Shown here: positions 19,028 to 26,249 of the stretch, piece after piece | Layout: each line of letters opens with the position of its first letter | Numbering within the stretch: position 1 is the stretch's first letter | Assembly: GCA_011523635.1 (NCBI GenBank) | Contig: WTGI01000008.1 | Span: forward strand, 1-37,474 | DNA: 37,474 nucleotides | Reading direction: 5' to 3' | Source: Acidimicrobiia bacterium | GTDB taxonomy: Bacteria > Actinomycetota > Acidimicrobiia > Spongiisociales > Spongiisociaceae | Made by a program: the position numbers and the translations under genes | The notes under the pieces: model-generated | The model's input: only the letters and a program-made list of their open reading frames with translations | What the model was told of the DNA's origin: nothing | Database searches by the model: none

Positions 19028-19926
19028 CTGTTGTCTCGTGTGATCATGGTTCCGATTCCTTCCGGGGTGAAGACTTCCAGGAGCACGGCGTGCTGGATCC
19101 GGCCGTCGAGTATGTGGGCCTGGGGAACGCCGTTCTTCAGCGCCTCGAGGCAGGACTGGAGTTTTGGGAGCATCCCCGCCGAGACACTACTGCTTCCCAA
19201 CAGGTGCTGTAGTTCGTCCATGAAGATGGCGTCGATCAAGCTGTTTTCGTCATCGAGGTCGCGGTACAGGCCCTCCACATCAGTCAGGTAGATGAGCTTG
19301 CTGGCCTTCAGCGCCGCGGCCAGCGCGCCGGCCGCAGTGTCCGCGTTGATGTTGTAGTGGTTCCCGTCCGCGCTGCCAGCCAGGGGCGCCACCACCGGCA
19401 CGACGCCCCGGTCGAGCGGATCCTCGACCAGATCGGTGCGCACCTCGACGATCTCACCCACGAAGCCCAGGTCGGAATGGAGTTGACGAGCGACCAGCAA
19501 GTCGCTGCCGAACTCGGTGAATCCGCTTGCCTCGGCACCATGGTCCTTTAGAAGCCGAACGATGTCGGGGTTTATCGTGCCTGCCAGTGTGGCCCGGACT
19601 ACGCCTAGGGTCTCCTCGTCGGTGACCCGCAGGCCGTCCACCCAGCGAGGCTCTATCCCCGCCCGAGCCATCGCCCTGGAGATGTGAGGGCCGCCGCCGT
19701 GAACCACCACGGGCCGGAGACCCAGCAGCCCGAGGAGGGTGATATCACGGGCGAAGCTCGACCGCAGAGTGTCATCCACCATCGCCGAACCGCCGTACTT
19801 GATCACCACGGTCTTGCCGGCAAACTGCTGGATGTAGGGCATGGCCTCGGTGAGGACCTTGGCCTTGGCCATGGCGGAGGCGATGCGCGAGCGGTGCGGG
19901 GTGGGAGCGGTGTGGCCGGTCGTCAC
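19021..19926 (-). CDS. argB: Acetylglutamate kinase
   Basis: This 301-residue enzyme phosphorylates N-acetylglutamate, the second step of arginine synthesis and the usual target of arginine feedback. It shows KTVVIKYGGSAM (phosphate binding), PVVVHGGGPHISRAM, and NINADTAAGALAAAL for substrate and ATP. The N-terminal helix before KTVVIKYGG (about 30 residues) is the type linked to arginine-sensitive hexameric forms. The GTG at 19926 overlaps the argC stop (GTGA). The longer open frame upstream is a shadow of argC. Confidence 0.95.
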   Translation of the reverse strand: MTTGHTAPTPHRSRIASAMAKAKVLTEAMPYIQQFAGKTVVIKYGGSAMVDDTLRSSFARDITLLGLLGLRPVVVHGGGPHISRAMARAGIEPRWVDGLRVTDEETLGVVRATLAGTINPDIVRLLKDHGAEASGFTEFGSDLLVARQLHSDLGFVGEIVEVRTDLVEDPLDRGVVPVVAPLAGSADGNHYNINADTAAGALAAALKASKLIYLTDVEGLYRDLDDENSLIDAIFMDELQHLLGSSSVSAGMLPKLQSCLEALKNGVPQAHILDGRIQHAVLLEVFTPEGIGTMITRDNRW

Positions 19927-20942
19927 GGCAACCACCCGACCGCGGTCAGCCCGCTTGCCTCGGGCAGTCCCAGGGCGAGATTGGCGCACTGGATCGCCTG
20001 GCCGGCGGCGCCCTTCCCAAGGTTGTCGATCGCGACGGTGATGATGGCGCGTCCGGTGGGCTTGTCCTCTGCTGCGTGGATGAGGGCGCGGTTGGAGCCC
20101 ACCACCCACCGGGTCTGGGGTGGTATGTCGAGCACGTCCACGAAACTGGAGCGGTCATAGGCGTCCCGAAGGGTCGAGTCGACCTCCCCGGCCTGGGTGA
20201 GCGTGGCCGAACAGGTGGAGAGGATGCCGCGCTGCATGGGCACCAGATGGGGGGTGAACTGAACCGGTGCGTGGGCACCGGTGGCAGCCTCCAGCCCCAT
20301 CTCGATCTCGGGACGGTGGCGGTGGGTGGTCACCCCGTACGCCTTGACACTTTCGTCGACCGCTCCGTAAAGGAGCCCGGCCTTCAGCCCGCGCCCCGCT
20401 CCGGTAACTCCGGACATGGAGTCCACCACGATCGGACCTGAGATCAGGCCGGCGGACAGCAGCGGGGCCAGGCCCAGCAGCGCCGAGGTCGGGTAGCAAC
20501 CGGGGACCGCCACCCGGCGAGCGCCGGGGAGGGTGTCGCCGAACAGTTCGGGCAGCCCGTACAGCCAGGAGGGCAACTCGGCGGGAAGGGGGTGAGGGCT
20601 CCCGTAGGCGGCCTCGTATCGCTCGGGCGTGTCCATCCGGTAGTCGCTCCCCAGATCGAACACCGCCACTCCGGCCTCGGCCAGGAGATGGGCCGGCTCC
20701 CATGACGAGCCGTGCGGCAGGGCGAGGAAGGCGAGGTCGATCCGGTCCGGGAGGTCGGAGCGGATCGGCTCCAGCCGGCGGGCGGCGCCACCAAGGTGCG
20801 GGTGGACGTCGCCCAGCCGGGATCCGGCCCGGCTGTGCGCGCCGAGGTAGGCGATCTCCATCTCCGGATGGTCGTCCACCAGCCGGATGAGTTCACCCCC
20901 GGCGTACCCGGAGGCTCCTAGTACCGCGACCTCGATCGTCAT
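19923..20942 (-). CDS. argC: N-acetyl-gamma-glutamyl-phosphate reductase
   Basis: This 339-residue NADPH-dependent reductase makes N-acetylglutamate semialdehyde. It has the Rossmann start VAVLGASGYAGGELIRL, LAFLALPHGSS and the catalytic Cys in VAVPGCYPTSALLG. The C-terminal part carries NLGKGAAGQAIQCANLALG. I start at the ATG at 20942, which begins MTIEVAVLGASG. A TATAAT hexamer lies only 9 nt upstream, so the message may be leaderless. It is the first gene of argCBD. No argJ lies between argC and argB. Confidence 0.95.
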   Translation of the reverse strand: MTIEVAVLGASGYAGGELIRLVDDHPEMEIAYLGAHSRAGSRLGDVHPHLGGAARRLEPIRSDLPDRIDLAFLALPHGSSWEPAHLLAEAGVAVFDLGSDYRMDTPERYEAAYGSPHPLPAELPSWLYGLPELFGDTLPGARRVAVPGCYPTSALLGLAPLLSAGLISGPIVVDSMSGVTGAGRGLKAGLLYGAVDESVKAYGVTTHRHRPEIEMGLEAATGAHAPVQFTPHLVPMQRGILSTCSATLTQAGEVDSTLRDAYDRSSFVDVLDIPPQTRWVVGSNRALIHAAEDKPTGRAIITVAIDNLGKGAAGQAIQCANLALGLPEASGLTAVGWLP

Positions 20943-20945
20943 GAC

Positions 20946-20980
20946 TGCATGATTATACACATTAGATGCATAAGAATACA
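20946..20980 (-). promoter_or_regulatory. Tandem ArgR (ARG) boxes and -10 of the argCBD operon
   Basis: Two 14-mers fit the ARG-box core TGNAT-N4-ATNCA: on the plus strand TGCATGATTATACA (20946-20959) and TGCATAAGAATACA (20967-20980). Their centres are 21 bp apart, the arrangement bound by one ArgR hexamer in well-studied bacteria. The minus-strand -10 TATAAT (20952-20957) lies inside the proximal box, so ArgR would occlude it. The ATG follows 9 nt after the -10. Confidence 0.85.
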
Positions 20981-21000
20981 GCCGGGGAGGCCGGGGGCGA

Positions 21001-21966
21001 TCAGACCCGGTTGACGGCGGCAGGAACCGGCTCGCCCATCAGCCCGGCCACCACCGACTGGGCGATGTGCAGACCCGCCTTGTCCTGGGCCTCGGCCGTG
21101 GATGCTCCCAGGTGGGGGGTGAGCACCACCTGGGGGAGCTCGACCAGCGGCCCGCCGTCCAGGGGCTCGGTCGCGAAGACGTCCAGCGCGGCGCCGGCTA
21201 CCCGTCCCGAGCGGATCGCCGCAGCCAGGGCCTCCTCATCGATGATCCCGCCACGGGAGGCGTTGACGATCCGCACTCCCGGCTTGACCTTTCCGAAGGC
21301 GACCGCGTCGAGCAGGTTCTCGGTCTCCGGGGTCCTCGGGAGGTGGAGGGAGATGAAGTCCGACTCCGCCAGCAGCGAGTCGAGGTCCCGGAGCTCCCCT
21401 CCGGCCTGCCGGGCTTGGTCGGCGGTGATGTATGGATCGTAGGCCAGCACGCTCATCCCGAACGCCAGAGCCCGATGCGCCACCAGCGCACCGATCCTGC
21501 CCAGACCCACCAGGCCCAGGACCTTGCCGTCGAGTTCCACCCCGCGGAAGGCCGCCCGATCCCACCTACCGGCCCGGATGGTGGCATCGGCCCGGGCGAT
21601 GTTGCGGGCCTGGGAGAGCATCAGCCCGAAGGCGTGCTCAGCAGCCGACACGCTGTTGGCCAGCGGAGCGTTGGCCACCAGGATGCCGCGGCGGGTGGCC
21701 TCGTCGAGATCGATGTTGTCCACGCCTACGCCGGCCCGGCCGACCACGCGTAGCCGGGGAGCGGCCTCCAGGAGCTCCCGGTCGACCCTGGTGCCGCTGC
21801 GTACCACCAGCCCCTCGGCATCCGAGACCAGGCTCAAGAGTCGGGACCTGGGCTCCCCGGCGGCCTCCACCACATCGCAGGTGTCCCGCAGGTACTCCGC
21901 GCAACTTGCCGCCAGCACCTCGGCGATCACCACTACGGGTCGGGTTCCTGCGGCCACTTTCTCCAC
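21001..21966 (-). CDS. serA: D-3-phosphoglycerate dehydrogenase, short form without regulatory domains
   Basis: This 321-residue 2-hydroxyacid dehydrogenase is predicted to start serine synthesis from 3-phosphoglycerate. The motifs include VVGRAGVGVDNIDLDEA, the NAD site LGLVGLGRIGALVA, the Arg in NASRGGIIDEEALAAA and the catalytic His in LTPHLGAST. Most actinobacterial SerA proteins have about 530 residues with ASB and ACT domains; this one stops after the substrate domain (PAAVNRV), so serine inhibition through ACT is not expected. GGGGAGTGGAG precedes the ATG. Other 2-hydroxyacid dehydrogenases are possible, but the core is closest to SerA. Confidence 0.85.
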   Translation of the reverse strand: MEKVAAGTRPVVVIAEVLAASCAEYLRDTCDVVEAAGEPRSRLLSLVSDAEGLVVRSGTRVDRELLEAAPRLRVVGRAGVGVDNIDLDEATRRGILVANAPLANSVSAAEHAFGLMLSQARNIARADATIRAGRWDRAAFRGVELDGKVLGLVGLGRIGALVAHRALAFGMSVLAYDPYITADQARQAGGELRDLDSLLAESDFISLHLPRTPETENLLDAVAFGKVKPGVRIVNASRGGIIDEEALAAAIRSGRVAGAALDVFATEPLDGGPLVELPQVVLTPHLGASTAEAQDKAGLHIAQSVVAGLMGEPVPAAVNRV

Positions 21967-22411
21967 TCCCCTGCTCGCTGGTCGCGATTGTGCCCAACCA
22001 GCCTACGATCCACAACCCGGCTCCATGCCGTAGCCCCGATTATTCATGGTGCGGGTTTGTCCGGGTGACGAGAATGGATGCTGCATACTCCTTGGCCTGG
22101 GATTTTGGCCGTCCTGACAGCCCTTCTTCCGGTCGGTGCGGAATCAGCCGCAGGGTGAAGGGTGGCAGCTTGTGCAAATCATGTGGTTGAAGTGGCCTGA
22201 TCCGCGTTGGTGTGCTGGGAACAGGAACAATCAGGGCTAGGTACCGGCGGTGTGTCACGTCGCCGGAGGTGGGGAGCTGCCGGTGGGCGCCGTTGTCCGG
22301 TGCCGTAGACTGACCGGCGTGGCACCGGCGCGCGACCCCGAGGATGCTGAGGCGCGGATGGCGCGGGCACCCGTCGGTGCGGTCGAGCGCCGTCTGAGGA
22401 TGGCTTCATAA
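21967..22411. other. Intergenic region between serA and fhaB
   Basis: This 445-bp stretch separates the divergent serA and fhaB genes and should hold both promoters. No known RNA family is recognised. An 8-bp inverted repeat (22297-22304 CCGGTGCC with 22321-22328 GGCACCGG) encloses a TAGACT hexamer (22306-22311). A GTG 7 nt later (22319) opens a 30-codon frame ending TAA at 22411, directly abutting the fhaB ATG. This could be a leaderless leader peptide or chance. The remainder shows nothing I can assign. Confidence 0.4.
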
Positions 22412-22825
22412 ATGCCCGCGGCGATCCTGGTCGCTCTGAAGTTCATCTTCGTGGCCCTCGTCTACCTGCTGGTCTGGAGGGTGGCTACCGCGGTGGCCGA
22501 GCATGTCGGCGCCAAGCCCTGGAGGGTCCTGGGCGGTCCCGGTACCGGGCTGACCGTGGTGAGGAGCGATACCCAGAACGGGCTGGAATTCGATGTCCGC
22601 CGCCCGATCGTGCTGGGAAGCGGCAGCGAGGCGGACGTACGCATCGACGACGCCTACGCGTCGGACCTCCATGCCCGCCTGGATCCCGAGGAGGAATCGC
22701 TCACGCTGGAGGACCTGGGTAGCCCCAGCGGTACCTACGTGAACGGAAAGCGGGTGACCGCGGTGGTGGCGCTGAGCCGGGGTGACTCCATCCAGATCGG
22801 CAAGACCGTACTGGAGGTGAAGTGA
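22412..22825 (+). CDS. fhaB: FHA-domain protein with N-terminal membrane helix
   Basis: This 137-residue phosphothreonine-binding protein has an N-terminal transmembrane helix (about 4-24) and a C-terminal FHA domain (about 48-135). The FHA core includes VLGSGSEADVRIDD, SDLHARL and DLGSPSGTYVNGKRV, which bind pThr peptides. In mycobacteria the homologue FhaB/FipA links the kinases PknA/PknB to division proteins (established). It overlaps the phosphatase gene by 4 nt. The larger FhaA gene often next to it is absent here. Confidence 0.88.
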   Translation: MPAAILVALKFIFVALVYLLVWRVATAVAEHVGAKPWRVLGGPGTGLTVVRSDTQNGLEFDVRRPIVLGSGSEADVRIDDAYASDLHARLDPEEESLTLEDLGSPSGTYVNGKRVTAVVALSRGDSIQIGKTVLEVK

Positions 22826-23547
22826 GGTTCGTCTGGGCGTCCGGAACCGATACCGGCCGCAGACGTCCCAAGAACGAGGACTCGATCCATCCGGAGCATG
22901 ACGGCCGGACGTCCGGCGTGCTACTGGTGGCGGTGGCTGACGGCTTGGGGGGCCATCGCGGGGGTGACGTGGCCAGCAGCGTGGCCGTCAAGGAGGCGGT
23001 CAGCGCCGGCGGGACCCCCGAGGATCGGGTGCGGGCGGCCAACGAGGCCATCCTGGACGAAGTTCTCGAGCAACCCCAACTGGTCGGGATGGGGACCACG
23101 CTCACGGTCGCCGAACTGCGTCCCGACGGCGAGGTCACCGTGGCGCATGTGGGGGATAGCCGGGCCTACCGGTGGCATGCCGCCCGCTTCAAGCAACTCA
23201 CGGTTGACCACACCTTCGTCCAGGAGGAGGTCGATGCCGGACGGCTGGACCCGGCACAGGTTCACAGCCATCCCGAGCGGTCCGTCCTCACGAGGGCGCT
23301 GGGATTCGGTCACGGTCTGGAGGTCGACCTTGTGCGGCTGAAAGTCTCGGTGGGTGACCGCCTGCTGCTGTGCTCCGACGGTCTTACATCGATGGTCAGG
23401 GATGATCGGATCGCCGCCATCCTGGGGAGTGGGGCGCCATCGGAGGCGGTGTGGGAGCTGATCGAAGCGGCCAACCGGTCGGGAGGTCTGGACAACGTGT
23501 CCGTAATCGTGGTGGCGATCGCAGAGGACGAAGCGAGCGGGGATTGA
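22822..23547 (+). CDS. PP2C-type protein serine/threonine phosphatase
   Basis: This 241-residue metal-dependent phosphatase reverses kinase signalling in the division locus. PP2C motifs are visible: NEDS near the start, VAVADGLGGHRGGDVAS, VAHVGDSRAYRW, LLLCSDGLTSMV and DNVSVIVVA. The GTG at 22822 overlaps fhaB (GTGA). Mycobacterial PstP has a membrane helix and an external domain, about 510 residues; this protein ends after the catalytic domain and should be cytosolic. The partner kinase is encoded at 26250. Confidence 0.93.
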   Translation: MRFVWASGTDTGRRRPKNEDSIHPEHDGRTSGVLLVAVADGLGGHRGGDVASSVAVKEAVSAGGTPEDRVRAANEAILDEVLEQPQLVGMGTTLTVAELRPDGEVTVAHVGDSRAYRWHAARFKQLTVDHTFVQEEVDAGRLDPAQVHSHPERSVLTRALGFGHGLEVDLVRLKVSVGDRLLLCSDGLTSMVRDDRIAAILGSGAPSEAVWELIEAANRSGGLDNVSVIVVAIAEDEASGD

Positions 23548-23614
23548 ACGGATCACCCCGTCCGCTCCCGATGGTCCCTGGGGCATGGCGCGGACGTCCG
23601 GAAGGCCCGACCCG

Positions 23615-24871
23615 ATGAGCCGTCCGGCGGAAATCGTATTCGTCTGCGCGTCAGGTGGCCTGGCCGCCTTCGGAGTCCTGCTCGTCAACATGGCCCGCGA
23701 GGAGGTCCGGGCCATGCCGGCACTGGCGGCGTTCCTCGTGCTGGCCGTGGCGTTCGGGTTGTTCCTCGTGGCGATCCGTGCGTGGGCGCCGGACGCCACC
23801 CCCCTCCTGATTCCCGCCGCTTCCATCCTGGCCGCGGTGGGCTTCGTCACCATCTATCGCTTGGACGAGAACCTGGCGAGCCTTCATGGCTGGTGGCTGC
23901 TGCTCAGCGCCACCATGTCCGCCCTCTGGCTCTACGCCGTCTCGGAGAAGGGTCTGGGCCATCGGGGCGGTGGATGGTGGCCTCTCCTGGCCCTCGCGGC
24001 CGGATTGGTCGCGGTCCCGTCCTTGGGCGCGGATGGTGGCACGATCTGGGTGGCGTGGAGGTCGGCTCCGGCGGTGGTTCTCAACCCCGGCGAGATCGTC
24101 AAGTTTGTGATGGTGGCCCTATTCGCCATCCTCCTGGCCGAGAGGCAGGCTTTTTTCTCCGCCGGAGGTCGGTACACGGCCCCGCTCCGCCCGGCCCGGG
24201 TCACGACGGTCTGGCAATCCATCCTGCTGCTGGGACTCGTCCTGGTCGGCGTCGCCGTTCGGGATTCCGCAACGGCCATCATCGTGGTGGGGATGTTCTG
24301 CGTGATGGCCTACATGGCCACCAACCGGTCCGCCTACCTGGTTGGCGGGTTCGGCGCCGGAGTCCTCTGGCTGGTTGCCGGTCCCTGGCTGTCGGAGGGT
24401 CTCCAGACCCGGATAACGGTATGGACGGATCCGTGGACCCAGCCGGAGGGTCCGGGTAACCGGCTCGCCGAGGGCCTGTTCGGGCTGGCGGCGGGCAGCC
24501 TTTCGGGTACCGGCTTCGGTCTTGGCGACCCCGACCTGATACCGGGGTCCACCACCAGCCTGGTGTTCGCGGCCCTGGGCGAGGAGATGGGCCTCGCAGG
24601 GACCGTGGTGGTGCTGGCCGCGTACGCCCTGATGGTGGTCACCGGGTTCGGAATCGCGCTGCGGGCGAGGGAGGTGTTCCACAAACTCCTCGCAGGCGGG
24701 CTGTCGCTGCTCCTTGGTGGACAGGCCGTGATGTCCGTGGCCGGGGTGGTGGGGCTCCTGCCTGGCACCGCCATGCCGATTCCTTTCCTGTCGTACGGGT
24801 TGTCCCTGACGATGGCCGGCTTCGTCATTCTCGCCGTTCTGGCCCGCGTGAGTCACGAGGAGCGGGTATGA
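23615..24871 (+). CDS. rodA: SEDS-family protein (RodA/FtsW-like) with altered active-site motif
   Basis: This is a polytopic membrane protein of 418 residues with about ten hydrophobic segments. Family features include LNPGEIVKFVMVALFA, RITVWTDPW, the GTGFGLGDPDLIP segment, ALGEEMGLAG and PIPFLSYG. Active SEDS glycosyltransferases carry HTD-F-I-F or NTD-F-I-F after the DLIP-like segment, with an essential Asp. Here the equivalent reads GSTTSLVFA, with Ser (residue 315, codon at 24557) in place of Asp. Enzyme activity is therefore doubtful. I use the ATG at 23615 with GGAAGG upstream; an ATG at 23585 is also in frame. It overlaps the transpeptidase-like gene by 4 nt. Confidence 0.88.
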   Translation: MSRPAEIVFVCASGGLAAFGVLLVNMAREEVRAMPALAAFLVLAVAFGLFLVAIRAWAPDATPLLIPAASILAAVGFVTIYRLDENLASLHGWWLLLSATMSALWLYAVSEKGLGHRGGGWWPLLALAAGLVAVPSLGADGGTIWVAWRSAPAVVLNPGEIVKFVMVALFAILLAERQAFFSAGGRYTAPLRPARVTTVWQSILLLGLVLVGVAVRDSATAIIVVGMFCVMAYMATNRSAYLVGGFGAGVLWLVAGPWLSEGLQTRITVWTDPWTQPEGPGNRLAEGLFGLAAGSLSGTGFGLGDPDLIPGSTTSLVFAALGEEMGLAGTVVVLAAYALMVVTGFGIALRAREVFHKLLAGGLSLLLGGQAVMSVAGVVGLLPGTAMPIPFLSYGLSLTMAGFVILAVLARVSHEERV

Positions 24872-25998
24872 ACGGGCCGATCCGCCGGGTGGTCCTGGTT
24901 CTCGGCGTCGTCTTCCTGGTTCTCGTGGTGGACCTCACCTACTGGCAGGCCATCGCCGCCGACCGGCTTCGCGAGAACCCGCGGAACCCGCGGGTGGAGC
25001 TGACCCGGTCGGGTCGGGAACGCGGCGAGATCCTCTCCGCGGACGCGGTGGTGCTGGCCAGATCCGTGCCCGATCCTCTCGATCCCGGCGCTTACCGGCG
25101 CGAGTACCTGTACGGGTCGGTATACGCGCACGTGGTCGGCTTCTCGTCGGCCCTGTTCGGGGACCGGGGTGTGGAAGCCGCCCACGCCTCGCTTCTCAGG
25201 TCGCGCCGCGACCTGACCACCTCGGGGATTATCAACGCGCTGCTCGGCGACGACCTGCGACCCCGATCGATCCAGCTCACGCTGTACCACGAACTCCAGG
25301 CGACCGCTGCCCGAGCCCTCGGCGATCGGCGGGGCGCGGTGGTGGCCCTCGATCCTGCCACCGGTCAGGTGCTGGCGATGGTCAGCTCGCCGTCGTTCAA
25401 TCCCAATTCCCTGGTCGGGACGAACGCCGCGGTGGTTTGGGACGCCCTGACCGAGAGCACCGACGGCCCCCTCGACAACCGCGCCATCGCAGGGTCATTG
25501 CCCGAACTGCTCACCTCTGAGGGAACGATCACTCTCGACGAGATGGATCCGCTTTCGGCGCTGGGGATCGCCTCGCGGGTGGCCGCGGCCGGCCAAGACG
25601 GGCTGATGATGCGCCCGTACCTAACCGCTGGGGTGTTCGACGCCGATTCCAGTCAGGTCTCGCGAACGGATCCGGAACCCATGGCCGATACCTTCGGCTA
25701 CGAAGCAGCCCTGTCGCTCTACGGAGAGAGCAGCCCGGTGGCGGTCGGCGGCGCCTCGCAGGATCGGCCGCCGGAGGCGGTCGGCAACTCCGGAGTCACC
25801 GAGACCAGTGCGGGCGAGCCGGCCGGGTGGTTCTTCGGCGTCTGGCCCGCCACCCGCCCCACCATCGTGGTGGCGGTGGTCGTGTATTCCGACGGGCCCG
25901 GCGGGGGCGGGCCGAGCAGAGCGGCGGCGGCCTCCGTCGGTCGAGCAGTGCTGGCCGCCTGGATCGAAATGATCCCCACCGGCGTCCCAGACGGGTAG
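24868..25998 (+). CDS. pbpA: Class B penicillin-binding-protein-like protein lacking the catalytic motifs
   Basis: This 376-residue protein has one N-terminal membrane helix (about 6-24), a pedestal-like region (about 40-125) and a shortened transpeptidase domain (about 150-370). GAVVALDPATGQVLAMVSSP and DNRAI match PbpA-type enzymes directly before the active site. The PPGSTFK (SxxK) segment and the following SxN region should come next but are missing, and the protein jumps to a late region (MMRPYL). The KTGTAE motif is replaced by GNSGVTE (about 305-311). The reading frame is clean. PbpA of mycobacteria has about 490 residues. It is most likely a non-catalytic partner of the SEDS protein, with which it overlaps. 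Confidence 0.85.
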   Translation: MNGPIRRVVLVLGVVFLVLVVDLTYWQAIAADRLRENPRNPRVELTRSGRERGEILSADAVVLARSVPDPLDPGAYRREYLYGSVYAHVVGFSSALFGDRGVEAAHASLLRSRRDLTTSGIINALLGDDLRPRSIQLTLYHELQATAARALGDRRGAVVALDPATGQVLAMVSSPSFNPNSLVGTNAAVVWDALTESTDGPLDNRAIAGSLPELLTSEGTITLDEMDPLSALGIASRVAAAGQDGLMMRPYLTAGVFDADSSQVSRTDPEPMADTFGYEAALSLYGESSPVAVGGASQDRPPEAVGNSGVTETSAGEPAGWFFGVWPATRPTIVVAVVVYSDGPGGGGPSRAAAASVGRAVLAAWIEMIPTGVPDG

Positions 25999-26138
25999 CT
26001 CCAAGTGGTCAGTGGTCAGCGAATGTTGTGACCCAGGATGACACGGACAATTTACCTCAAGGGCCACAGGGAACCTGCCTACCCCCAGATTGCCCCTGGC
26101 AACTGGCTACCGGCCACTGGCCCCTGGCCACTGACCAG
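25998..26138. repeat. Dispersed repeat, copy A
   Basis: This stretch of about 140 bp aligns with 29307-29465. Shared words include CCAAG-n-GGTC, GTGGTCAGTGG, TGACACG-n-ACAA, AAGGGCC and ACCGGCCACTGGCC. Its ends are inverted relatives of each other (AGTGGTCAGTGGTCAG at left, CTGGCCACTGACCAG at right), as in a small non-autonomous element or a folded RNA. It fills most of the space before the kinase gene. Confidence 0.7.
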
Positions 26139-26249
26139 ACCTCTCGACAAACAAACGCTAAGGGGCTCGCCCGTGGCAAACTACCTGGTATGAAAGTGGT
26201 CGGCCACCATCCGAGCCCCCATGTGCGCGGTCTAGTGGTGCATTCCTGA

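Noticed and set aside
22040-22060. Third ArgR box near GATTATTCATGG upstream of serA
   Set aside because: Only one half-site fits; the partner half is GC-rich and does not match ATNCA.
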